A stretch of 8,933 nucleotides of DNA from positions 1 to 8,933 of the forward strand of contig DJYG01000048.1 in NCBI GenBank assembly GCA_002450015.1. The letters are read 5' to 3'. The notes under the pieces were generated by a model that saw only the letters and a list, made by a program, of their open reading frames with translations, did no database searches and was not told the origin of the DNA. Numbering within the stretch: the stretch's first letter is position 1; each line of letters opens with the position of its first letter. Shown here one piece after another: positions 1-6,246 of this stretch. This stretch comes from Cyanobacteria bacterium UBA6984. Its GTDB lineage: Bacteria; Cyanobacteriota; Vampirovibrionia; Gastranaerophilales; Gastranaerophilaceae. The position numbers and the translations under genes were made by a program.

Positions 1-16
1 AATTAAAATACAGACC

Positions 17-68
17 AAAAATCCCTCACCAAAACAGGTGTTCAGTACCAATATGTTGAAGGATTTTT
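17..68. repeat. Imperfect inverted repeat
   Basis: The arms at 17-30 and 55-68 pair at 12 of 14 positions, including a perfect AAAAATCC/GGATTTTT outer block. About 24 bases separate them. The T-run at the outer right edge makes it look somewhat like a terminator for a gene left of the window, but most of the stem is A-T and the loop is large. It could equally be chance in AT-rich DNA. Confidence 0.3.
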
Positions 69-131
69 GAAAAAGCACTATGAGTGAACAGTAATGAGTA
101 AATTGTGACCTGTAAATATTGACTTTAGCAA

Positions 132-153
132 GTAGGTTGGGTGAAACCCAACA
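132..153. repeat. Short perfect hairpin of the 'GTAGGTTGGGT...ACCCAAC' type
   Basis: GTTGGGT (136-142) and ACCCAAC (146-152) form a perfect 7-base stem around a GAA loop, preceded by GTAG. Highly iterated elements with the core GTAGGTTGGGT...ACCCAACA are, from memory, common between genes in Cyanobacteria and some other bacteria. That fits this being a copy of a dispersed intergenic repeat. There is no T-run after the stem, so it is not an obvious terminator. Confidence 0.5.
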
Positions 154-181
154 AAACTTTCAAAACAGTAACATAAACCAA

Positions 182-251
182 TCATTCTGAGGTACGAAGT
201 ACCGAAGAATATTCTACAAAAAACTGAATACTTCGCTAACGCTCAGTATGA
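182..251. repeat. Imperfect palindromic repeat (TCATTCTGAG...CTCAGTATGA)
   Basis: The outer arms TCATTCTGAG (182-191) and CTCAGTATGA (242-251) are inverted copies with one mismatch. Inside them lie a second diverged pair, GAAGAATATTC (204-214) against GAATACTTC (226-234), and a small hairpin GGTAC-GAA-GTACC (191-203). The pattern resembles the widely dispersed CATTCTGAG...CTCAGAATGA intergenic repeats known from many bacterial genomes. That identification is from memory of the motif. The function is unknown. Confidence 0.5.
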
Positions 252-268
252 CAAAAATATAAATAAAT

Positions 269-277
269 GAAAGGAAG
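269..277 (+). promoter_or_regulatory. Ribosome binding site deciding the prepilin start
   Basis: GAAAGGAAG ends six bases before the ATG at 284. It is the only strong Shine-Dalgarno sequence near the 5' end of the gene and supports the unusually long leader. No other ATG occurs in frame until codon 72, which is inside the transmembrane helix. Confidence 0.75.
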
Positions 278-283
278 TATAAC

Positions 284-1150
284 ATGTTAAAAAAAATATT
301 ATTTACAGTTCACAGTTCACTGTCCTCTAAATTTGCTGTCTTGGATTATTCGGGTACGCACAGCCTTTTTGCTCGTATAAATTGCTATCGCAATTTAAGT
401 AACTTCGCAGTCGGCTGTTTGCTCTCACGAGTTTCGCAACAAGTTGCTACACTCTACCGAAAATCCGCGTTCACCCTAGCTGAAACATTAATCGTCATGG
501 GCATAATTGGTGTTGTTGCTGCATTGACACTTCCAAACTTAAATAGTTCAACAGGTGACAAAGAAACAGTTGCTAAAGTTAAAAAGATATATCAAAATCT
601 TGAAGACGCTGTTGGACGTGCAGAAGCAGTATATGGACCTGTAAGTGAGTGGTATAAAAGTCCTAATGGACAATACCAAATTGGGCTTGCAGCAGGCCGA
701 TTGATAGAATTTATGAAAATTTCAAAGGATTGTGGTACAGATATAACAAGTTGTTTTCCTGATAAATTGCAAGGTCCTTCAGTTTATTGGTTTTATAACT
801 CTCCAGACTTAACACGGACTATTGTTTTAGCTGATGGGACAGCAGTACTTATGACCTATGAAAGTCAACCTGGTTCTTATCTTCGATTTTATGTGGATAT
901 AAATGGCAAAAAAGGTGCAAATATTCCAGGGATAGATGCCTTTCAGTTTAATTTAACAAATTTTGGTGTTATTCCTTCTGGACATGACAATACAAAAAAT
1001 CCAGTACCTCATAAAGTACCTTATTTTGACTGTACTGACTGGGTAATAAATATAGGTAATATGGATTATTTAAAAATGGATAGTAGTAAAAAATGTAACA
1101 ACAATCCATCTATTATTCTTGACGGTGTTTCAAACACTTCTTGTAAATAA
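284..1150 (+). CDS. Type IV pilin-like / type II secretion pseudopilin-like protein with long leader
   Basis: This is a predicted prepilin, cut by prepilin peptidase and assembled in the inner membrane as a pilus or pseudopilus subunit. The processing site is S-A|FTLAE at residues 61-67: Phe63 would be the mature N-terminus and Glu67 the conserved +5 glutamate. Residue -1 is Ala rather than the usual Gly. The hydrophobic helix covers about 68-88 (GIIGVVAALTLPNL). The mature part of about 226 residues has a 'VDINGKKGANIPGIDAF' loop (204-220), as in Ca-binding pseudopilin-type domains, and five cysteines (150, 157, 250, 271, 287) that could pair after export. The 62-residue leader is odd. Most pilin leaders are about 6-25 residues, and this one is encoded by palindrome-rich DNA of higher G+C (about 44% over 301-480 by hand count, against about 37% over 541-720). 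The gene stands apart from the downstream operon. The family call is firm; the specific role (pilus, secretion or uptake) is unknown. Confidence 0.85.
   Translation: MLKKILFTVHSSLSSKFAVLDYSGTHSLFARINCYRNLSNFAVGCLLSRVSQQVATLYRKSAFTLAETLIVMGIIGVVAALTLPNLNSSTGDKETVAKVKKIYQNLEDAVGRAEAVYGPVSEWYKSPNGQYQIGLAAGRLIEFMKISKDCGTDITSCFPDKLQGPSVYWFYNSPDLTRTIVLADGTAVLMTYESQPGSYLRFYVDINGKKGANIPGIDAFQFNLTNFGVIPSGHDNTKNPVPHKVPYFDCTDWVINIGNMDYLKMDSSKKCNNNPSIILDGVSNTSCK
305..396. repeat. Repeat-like DNA inside the prepilin leader
   Basis: A tandem 7-mer ACAGTTC (305-311, 312-318) is followed by ACTGT, which can pair back to ACAGT. A perfect 7-base stem AAATTGC (379-385)/GCAATTT (390-396) has a four-base loop. 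ACAGCC (360-365) is inverted as GGCTGT at 413-418. This density of small palindromes is unusual for coding DNA. It suggests that an intergenic repeat has been captured into the open reading frame. Confidence 0.45.
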
Positions 1151-1167
1151 TCCAAATTATTCATTAT

Positions 1168-1195
1168 TTTACATGTAGCATGTTTTTGTTATAAT
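1168..1195 (+). promoter_or_regulatory. Sigma70-type promoter for the prfA operon
   Basis: TTTACA (1168-1173, five of six matches to TTGACA) lies 16 bases before a perfect TATAAT (1190-1195). TG at 1187-1188 adds an extended -10. Transcription would begin near 1202, leaving a leader of only about 16 bases before the prfA ATG. No other promoter as good is seen before the nine-gene run. Confidence 0.65.
1171..1187 (+). terminator. Weak terminator-like hairpin after the prepilin gene
   Basis: ACATG (1171-1175) and CATGT (1179-1183) form a 5-base stem with a TAG loop, running into a T-run at 1183-1187. It begins 21 bases after the prepilin stop codon. The stem is short and overlaps the spacer of the prfA promoter, so it could instead be an operator or chance. 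Confidence 0.25.
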
Positions 1196-1217
1196 CATAT
1201 CAAAGTGAGGTTTTGCT

Positions 1218-2300
1218 ATGAAAGATATGATGGATAAAATCCTGCAAATCGAGAAAAAGTATAATGAATTAGGTATTACTCTTTCCGATCCTGCGGTTAT
1301 TCAAGATTATAACAGATTTAAAGAACTATCTAAGCAAAGAAAATCAATGGAAGAAACTGTTGAACTTTATTATGCTTGGAAAAAATCTGTTGATGCTATC
1401 GAAGATGCTAAAGAAATGCTAAAAGGTGAAACCGATGAAGAAATGAGAGCATTTTTAAAATCTGACATAGAAGAAAACGAAAACAAAATTGCAGAATATG
1501 AAGAACAAATGAAAATACTGCTCCTTCCACGTGACCCTATGGATGACAAGGATATTATGCTTGAAATCAGAGGCGGTGCAGGCGGAGATGAAGCAAACAT
1601 CTTTGCAGGCGACTTAATGAGAATGTATATGCGCTTTGCAGACAAACAAGGCTGGAAAACTCAAGTGTTAAGCATGACAGAATGCGAAGCAGGAGGTGTT
1701 TCGGAAGTAATTATATCGGTAAAAGGTGATGCCGTATATTCAAAATTGAAATATGAATCAGGAGTTCACCGTGTTCAACGCGTTCCACAAACAGAATCTC
1801 AAGGACGTGTTCATACATCAACTGCAACTGTTGCTGTTATGCCAGAAGTTGATGATGTTGAAATTGAAATAAGACCTGAAGATATTGAAATGTCAACAGC
1901 TCGTTCAGGAGGTGCAGGAGGACAAAACGTAAACAAAGTAGAAACAGCAGCACGTTTGTTTCATAAACCAACAGGAATAATGATTTTCTGTACAGAAGAA
2001 CGTTCCCAATTACAAAATAAAGAACGCGCAATGCAAATTTTGAAAGCTAAACTTTATGATTTAGAAGTTCAAAAACAAACAAAAGAAATTACCGACCTTC
2101 GCCGCTCTCAAGTTGGTTCAGGTGACAGAAGTGAACGTATAAGAACATATAACTTTCCACAAGGGCGCTTAACAGACCACAGAATAGGTCAAAATTTGAA
2201 TGTTTGGACTGTTATCGACGGTGACCTTGATGAACTGTTAAAACTTTTGATTGAATATGACCAAAAATTAAAACTGGAAAAATTGGCAGAAGTAAATTAA
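1218..2300 (+). CDS. prfA: Peptide chain release factor 1 (RF1)
   Basis: RF1 reads UAA and UAG in the ribosomal A site and triggers release of the finished protein. The length (360 residues) is normal for the family. The universally conserved GGQ, which reaches the peptidyl-transferase centre, is at 234-236 within RSGGAGGQNVNK. The codon-reading P-x-T tripeptide is Pro190-Gln-Thr192, before ESQGRVHTS; RF2 would have SPF instead. The N-terminal coiled-coil domain (about 5-100) and the 'EIRGGAGGDEA' block (116-126) are also typical. The ATG is preceded by GTGAGG (1205-1210) at seven bases. The gene opens the operon, with ylxR only two bases downstream. In many bacteria prfA sits next to prmC (glutamine methyltransferase for GGQ); no prmC is visible here. 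Confidence 0.97.
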   Translation: MKDMMDKILQIEKKYNELGITLSDPAVIQDYNRFKELSKQRKSMEETVELYYAWKKSVDAIEDAKEMLKGETDEEMRAFLKSDIEENENKIAEYEEQMKILLLPRDPMDDKDIMLEIRGGAGGDEANIFAGDLMRMYMRFADKQGWKTQVLSMTECEAGGVSEVIISVKGDAVYSKLKYESGVHRVQRVPQTESQGRVHTSTATVAVMPEVDDVEIEIRPEDIEMSTARSGGAGGQNVNKVETAARLFHKPTGIMIFCTEERSQLQNKERAMQILKAKLYDLEVQKQTKEITDLRRSQVGSGDRSERIRTYNFPQGRLTDHRIGQNLNVWTVIDGDLDELLKLLIEYDQKLKLEKLAEVN

Positions 2301-2302
2301 AA

Positions 2303-2551
2303 ATGGAACATTTAAGAAAATGTGTCGGATGCGGAGCTGTAAAAGACCGCAAAAACTTAATAAAAATAACCTTTAACAAACAAATAAATAAGGCTATTAT
2401 TAACACAGATACTAAAATATTTGGCAGATCAGTATATCTTTGTTATAATAAATCGTGTATAATAAATGCAATGAAAAAAAATAAATTGGAAAAATTTCTG
2501 AAAGCTCCAATTTCAGAAGAATTGAAAGGAAAATTAGTTGAGTACCAATAA
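2303..2551 (+). CDS. ylxR: YlxR/DUF448 RNA-binding protein
   Basis: This is a small basic protein of 82 residues, close to the family's usual length of about 90. The N-terminal RKCVGCGAVKDRKNLIKI carries the family's R-x-C-x-x-C-G signature (Cys7, Cys10). The C-terminal half has the conserved GRSVYLC...SCI..A.KKNKLEKFLKAPI pattern. Family members bind RNA; in Bacillus subtilis the homologue (also called RnpM) interacts with RNase P. It starts two bases after the prfA stop and has no strong Shine-Dalgarno, so it probably depends on translational coupling. Its last 14 bases overlap the TTG start of infB. The usual upstream neighbour, nusA, is replaced here by prfA. A promoter-like sequence lies within it (2421-2449). 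Confidence 0.93.
   Translation: MEHLRKCVGCGAVKDRKNLIKITFNKQINKAIINTDTKIFGRSVYLCYNKSCIINAMKKNKLEKFLKAPISEELKGKLVEYQ
2421..2449 (+). promoter_or_regulatory. Candidate internal promoter inside ylxR, ahead of infB
   Basis: TTGGCA (2421-2426, five of six matches to TTGACA) is followed after 17 bases by TATAAT (2444-2449), with TG at 2441-2442. The extended -10 block TGTTATAAT is identical to that of the prfA promoter. Transcription would begin about 80 bases before the infB start. TATAAT is common by chance in AT-rich DNA, but the full match with correct spacing is notable. Confidence 0.4.
2524..2530 (+). promoter_or_regulatory. Ribosome binding site selecting a TTG start for infB
   Basis: GAAAGGA ends seven bases before TTG at 2538. 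The first in-frame ATG, at 2553, lies 22 bases from this site and has no Shine-Dalgarno of its own. The site is inside the ylxR coding sequence. Confidence 0.6.
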
Positions 2552-5015
2552 TATGCGTGTAAGTGAATTAGCAAAAGAATTAGGATTAACAAGCAAAGAA
2601 GTAATTGAAAAATTAGCTCAAATTCAGATTATTGTGAAAACACATTCGAGCTCAGTTACTCCTGATCAAATAAAAAGACTGAAAGATTCGCTTAATGTCG
2701 GAGTTAAGTCTGAAACAAAAAAACCAAAAGCATTTATTGTAAAAAAAGCTAAACCTGAAGAAAAACCAGAAGTTAAAGTTGTTGTCGAAGAAACAAAAAC
2801 TGAAGATAAAAAAGAAGAAACAAAAACAATAGAAACAACACCTAAAGAAGAAAAAAAAGTTCAAAGAATTGAAAAAGTAGAACGTCCAAAGGTAGAAGTT
2901 GTTAAAAAACAACCAGTAAACAGGTTAGAAATTGTAAGACACGCACCTAAAACTCCAGCCGGACAACAACGTCCTGCTCGTCAAGCGGATAGACCTGCAA
3001 AACCTGCAAATGGCGGAAGCAAACCATCAAGAACACCTGACAAACCAATTGAACGACATATTATTCCGCAAGATATTTATGAAAATAAAGGACAAGTTTC
3101 AAATTCCAAACACAAAGCTGCGGATAAAAGAAAAGATAAAATTTCTAAAGAAGAAGAACAAGAAAGAATTTCATTAGAAAAAGCAGCAGCACAAAAACAT
3201 AAGAAACGTTCACACAAAGAAGAAGCAAAAGAAGAAGTTAAACAACTTGTTGTTAATACTGCAATGACAATCAGTGAGCTTGCAGATAAAATTCAAAAAA
3301 CACCTGCAGAAATTGTTAAATTTTTAATGCTTAACGGTATTATGGCAACAGTAAATCAACTTATTGACGTTGATGTTATTAAAAAAGTTTGTGCAGAATA
3401 TGGTTTAGAAGTTTTGGATGAAGACTTAGATGCATATATAGAACAAGAAATGGCAAAAGAAGAAAAGAAAGAAAAATTGAAAGCCGATGAAAAAAATATG
3501 GTTTCACGTGCACCTGTTATTAGTATTATGGGACACGTTGACCACGGTAAAACAACATTGTTAGACAGTATTCGTGCATCAAAACATAAAATTGTAAATA
3601 CAGAAGTTGGCGGTATCACTCAGTCAATCGGTGCATATACAATTTATTTGAACGACAGAAAAGTAGTATTTTTAGATACTCCTGGTCACGAAGCATTTAC
3701 TGAAATGCGTGCAAGAGGTGCAAAAGCCACAGATATTGCTATTTTAGTAGTTGCAGCAGACGACGGAATTATGCCTCAAACAATTGAAGCCATAAATCAC
3801 GCCAAAGCAGCAGAAATACCTATTATTGTAGCTGTAAATAAAATTGATAAAGCAGGTGCAGATCCTGATAGAATTTTAACTCAATTAACAGAACATGGTC
3901 TTGTTCCTGAGGCTTGGGGCGGTGATACAATCACATGTAACGTTTCAGCATTACAAAGACAAGGTATAGATGAGTTATTAGAATATATTTTATTAGTCGC
4001 AGATATGCAAGACTTAAAAGCAAATCCTAATACAATGGCAACCGGTGTTGTAATTGAAGCAAATTTAGATAAAGGCAAAGGACCAGTTGCAACACTACTG
4101 GTACAAAACGGAACATTAAAAGTAGGTAATTGCGTGATTGTTGGTACAGCTTGCGGACGTGTAAGAGCTTTACTTTCAGATTCAGGAGAAAAAATTAAAG
4201 AAGCTGAACCATCAACTCCTGTGGAAATTTTAGGATTAACAGAAGTACCTCAAGCAGGTGATGCGTTTGAAGTAGTTGCAAATGAAAAAGAAATGAAAGC
4301 TATTATAGAAAAACGCAAAGAAACCGAACGAACAAGACGATTAGATGAAATGTTACCTGCTCATATCAGAAAAGAAGCTGTTTCAGGTGAAGATAATATT
4401 CCACAGTTGAATTTAATTATCAAAGCAAACACTCACGGTGCAGCAGAGGCTGTTTCTCAAGCTATTGCTCAAATGGAATCTGATGAAATTGCAACAAAAA
4501 TTATTCACGTTGGTGTTGGCGATATTTCAGAAGCTGATGTTATGCTTGCATCTGCATCAAAAGCTTTAATTTTAGGATTCACCGTAAAAGAAGATTCAAA
4601 TGCTCTCGCAGCAGCCGAAAGAGAACATGTAACTATAAAAAAATATGATATCATATACCAAATTCTTGAAGATATGGAAAAAACAATGCTATCATTGCTT
4701 GAACCGGAAATTAAAGAAGTTGCCCTTGGTAAAGCGGAAATCAGACAAGTATTTACTATCGGAAAAACGACAAAAATTGCAGGTTGTTATGTTACAGAAG
4801 GTAAAATATTACGTAACAAAACAGCTGTTCTTGTTCGTAACGGTCAAGAAATATTCAGAGGCGCAATTGATCAGTTAAAACGTTTCAAAGATGATGTTAA
4901 AGAAGTTGCTCAAGGTTTTGAATGCGGTATTTCATTCGCTAAATTTAATGACCTTCAAGAAGGTGATATTATTGAAGTTTCTACAACTGAAGAAGTTGAA
5001 CGTAAAAGTTTATAA
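2538..5015 (+). CDS. infB: Translation initiation factor IF-2
   Basis: IF-2 is the GTPase that brings initiator fMet-tRNA to the 30S subunit and promotes 50S joining. The 825-residue protein has two IF2_N modules, at about 6-52 (MRVSELAKELGLTSKEVIEKL) and 241-292 (TAMTISELADKIQKT). A Lys/Glu/Pro-rich disordered linker (about 58-235) separates them. The G domain has G1 GHVDHGKTT (332-340), G2 around Thr361, G3 DTPGH (380-384), G4 NKID (434-437) and G5 SAL (470-472). Domains II, III and IV follow, the last binding fMet-tRNA near the C-terminus (Cys796-containing segment FECGISF). The TTG start fits the ribosome binding site; an ATG start at 2553 would remove only five residues. It overlaps ylxR by 14 bases and is followed 16 bases later by rbfA, so coupled expression is likely. 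Confidence 0.98.
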   Translation: MSTNNMRVSELAKELGLTSKEVIEKLAQIQIIVKTHSSSVTPDQIKRLKDSLNVGVKSETKKPKAFIVKKAKPEEKPEVKVVVEETKTEDKKEETKTIETTPKEEKKVQRIEKVERPKVEVVKKQPVNRLEIVRHAPKTPAGQQRPARQADRPAKPANGGSKPSRTPDKPIERHIIPQDIYENKGQVSNSKHKAADKRKDKISKEEEQERISLEKAAAQKHKKRSHKEEAKEEVKQLVVNTAMTISELADKIQKTPAEIVKFLMLNGIMATVNQLIDVDVIKKVCAEYGLEVLDEDLDAYIEQEMAKEEKKEKLKADEKNMVSRAPVISIMGHVDHGKTTLLDSIRASKHKIVNTEVGGITQSIGAYTIYLNDRKVVFLDTPGHEAFTEMRARGAKATDIAILVVAADDGIMPQTIEAINHAKAAEIPIIVAVNKIDKAGADPDRILTQLTEHGLVPEAWGGDTITCNVSALQRQGIDELLEYILLVADMQDLKANPNTMATGVVIEANLDKGKGPVATLLVQNGTLKVGNCVIVGTACGRVRALLSDSGEKIKEAEPSTPVEILGLTEVPQAGDAFEVVANEKEMKAIIEKRKETERTRRLDEMLPAHIRKEAVSGEDNIPQLNLIIKANTHGAAEAVSQAIAQMESDEIATKIIHVGVGDISEADVMLASASKALILGFTVKEDSNALAAAEREHVTIKKYDIIYQILEDMEKTMLSLLEPEIKEVALGKAEIRQVFTIGKTTKIAGCYVTEGKILRNKTAVLVRNGQEIFRGAIDQLKRFKDDVKEVAQGFECGISFAKFNDLQEGDIIEVSTTEEVERKSL

Positions 5016-5031
5016 TATAAGGTGAATATTT

Positions 5032-5382
5032 ATGAGTAGTCATTTACGCAATGAAAGAGTAAGAAAAGAATTAATGCGTGAAATCTCTGAAATTCTTAGA
5101 AAAGAAATTCGAGGTCTGGCAGGTGTTGTTTCAATTACAGATGTAGAAGTAAGTCATGACAATTCTTTCGCAAAAGTATTTTATAGTGTATATGGCTCTG
5201 AAGAACAGAAAGAAAAATCTGTTAACATAATCAATCAAAATGTTTCAAAAATTAGATATGAAGTTGGTAAACGTATAAGATTAAGACTTACACCTGAATT
5301 GAGATTTATTCAAGATGATTCAATAGAGCGCGGTTCTAGAGTTAATGAAATTTTAGAAAAAATATCTCGCGGAGAAGTTTAA
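5032..5382 (+). CDS. rbfA: Ribosome-binding factor A
   Basis: RbfA is a single KH-fold protein that binds the 30S subunit near the 16S rRNA 5' region and helps late maturation, especially in the cold. At 116 residues it matches the usual size. The N-terminal helix HLRNERVRKELMREISEIL and the strands VVSITDVEVSHDNSFAKVFYSV are typical, as is the closing RLRLTPELRFIQDDSIERGSRVNEIL block (about 83-108). The ATG follows AAGGTGA (5019-5025) by six bases. It lies 16 bases after infB and directly abuts truB with no intergenic base, the standard infB-rbfA-truB order. Confidence 0.97.
   Translation: MSSHLRNERVRKELMREISEILRKEIRGLAGVVSITDVEVSHDNSFAKVFYSVYGSEEQKEKSVNIINQNVSKIRYEVGKRIRLRLTPELRFIQDDSIERGSRVNEILEKISRGEV
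5371..5374 (+). promoter_or_regulatory. Ribosome binding site supporting a TTG start for truB
   Basis: GGAG lies in the last codons of rbfA and ends eight bases before TTG at 5383. No in-frame ATG occurs near the conserved N-terminus, and any later start would cut into the FLNVYKPVGKTSHD motif. Confidence 0.6.
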
Positions 5383-6246
5383 TTGTTTGGATTTTTAAAT
5401 GTATATAAACCCGTAGGCAAAACATCTCATGATGTAGTTGCATATTTTAGAAAACTATTAAAAATTAAACAAATTGGTCATACCGGAACATTAGATCCTT
5501 TTGCAGAAGGTGTTTTGCCTATTTGCATAGGTAAAGCAACCAGATTGATAGAATATTTACCTGATGATAAGGCTTATTTGGCATTTGTTCAGCTTGGAAA
5601 AAGTACAGAAACTTATGATACCGAAGGTAAAATTACTTTTGAAAGCGACAAAAAAGTAAATAAAGAGGATGTTCTTAAAAATTTGAAAAATTTTGAAGGT
5701 GAAATAAATCAATATCCACCAAAATATTCAGCTATAAAAGTTAACGGCAAAAAACTTTATGAATATGCAAGAGAAGGCAAAACTGTTGAAATAAAAGCAA
5801 GACAAGTTAAAATTTTTAAAATAGAATTACAAGATTTTGACTATACAAATCAAACTGCAAAAATATATATTGAATGTTCAAAAGGAACATATATTCGTTC
5901 AATTGCTAATGATTTAGGCGAAAATTTAGGCTGCGGAGGATATTTATACAAACTAATACGTACACATGTCGGTAAATTTAATATTGAAAATTCAATTAAA
6001 ATGGAAGATTATAAAAACATAGAAATGGTTGAAAATAATATTATTCAACCGGTAGAAATGCTAAACCTTCCTATTTATGAACTAAATGACTATGAACTTG
6101 AAAAAGTTTCTCACGGTCAAAGTCTGCTTAACAAAAGTATTAAATATGTCGATTTTATTATTTTGGTTTATAATAAAAGAATAAAAGCTATTGCAAATAT
6201 TGACAATGGATTAATAAAAGTGATTAAGGTATTTGAAAATGTTTAA
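5383..6246 (+). CDS. truB: tRNA pseudouridine(55) synthase
   Basis: TruB converts U55 of the tRNA T-loop to pseudouridine. The family's N-terminal FLNVYKPVGKTSHD motif is at 4-17. The catalytic aspartate is Asp38 in GHTGTLDPFAEGVLPI. The YSAIKVNGKKLYEYAR block (115-130) supplies the active-site tyrosine, and KGTYIRSIANDLG is at 167-179. At 287 residues it is somewhat shorter than the E. coli (314) and B. subtilis (309) enzymes, and the region after about 230 is only a reduced PUA-like domain. The TTG start follows the rbfA stop codon directly. Its stop overlaps the start of the next gene by eight bases (ATGTTTAA), so translation of that gene is probably coupled. Confidence 0.96.
   Translation: MFGFLNVYKPVGKTSHDVVAYFRKLLKIKQIGHTGTLDPFAEGVLPICIGKATRLIEYLPDDKAYLAFVQLGKSTETYDTEGKITFESDKKVNKEDVLKNLKNFEGEINQYPPKYSAIKVNGKKLYEYAREGKTVEIKARQVKIFKIELQDFDYTNQTAKIYIECSKGTYIRSIANDLGENLGCGGYLYKLIRTHVGKFNIENSIKMEDYKNIEMVENNIIQPVEMLNLPIYELNDYELEKVSHGQSLLNKSIKYVDFIILVYNKRIKAIANIDNGLIKVIKVFENV
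6226..6230 (+). promoter_or_regulatory. Ribosome binding site deciding the ATG at 6239
   Basis: AAGGT ends eight bases before ATG at 6239 but only two bases before the in-frame TTG at 6233. The ATG is therefore preferred. Confidence 0.55.

Larger units (their letters stand above)
1..283. other. Gene-free upstream region rich in short palindromes
   Basis: No convincing complete gene is seen here. Frame 1 from 7 to 87 reads 26 codons ending ...QYQYVEGFLKKHYE and then TGA. This looks protein-like, but it has no start codon and a TAA lies just upstream at 4-6. Frame 2 is open from 2 to 70 and frame 3 to 59, so openness alone means little. The rest consists of short palindromic elements (listed separately) joined by AT-rich sequence, with the ribosome binding site of the next gene at 269-277. 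It looks like intergenic repeat DNA. Confidence 0.6.

Noticed and set aside
258..263. TATAAA upstream of the prepilin as a -10 box
   Set aside because: No acceptable -35 lies at the right distance, and it would place the transcript start at the ribosome binding site. The real promoter was not identified.
1370..1645. Open frames on the minus strand opposite prfA (also 1837-2031 and 2212-2406)
   Set aside because: They lie entirely or mostly over prfA and ylxR, whose proteins are strongly conserved. Their products are low-complexity Ser/Phe/Leu-rich and no ribosome binding sites support them.
2652..2912. Minus-strand frame rich in Phe
   Set aside because: It is the antisense of the Lys/Glu-rich IF-2 linker (AAA/GAA read backwards gives TTT/TTC), so it is a composition artefact. 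The minus-strand frames at 3356-3619 and 3881-4078 are likewise antisense to IF-2.
3240..3270. Internal translation start in infB producing a short IF-2 form, as in E. coli
   Set aside because: Met243 before the second IF2_N module is well placed, but no Shine-Dalgarno precedes it.
4645..4878. A + strand 77-codon frame inside infB
   Set aside because: It is fully inside conserved IF-2 sequence in another frame and shows no family features.
5011..5016. TATAAT at the infB stop codon as a promoter for rbfA
   Set aside because: No -35-like sequence lies 16-18 bases upstream and there is no TG extension. It arises from the stop-codon context.
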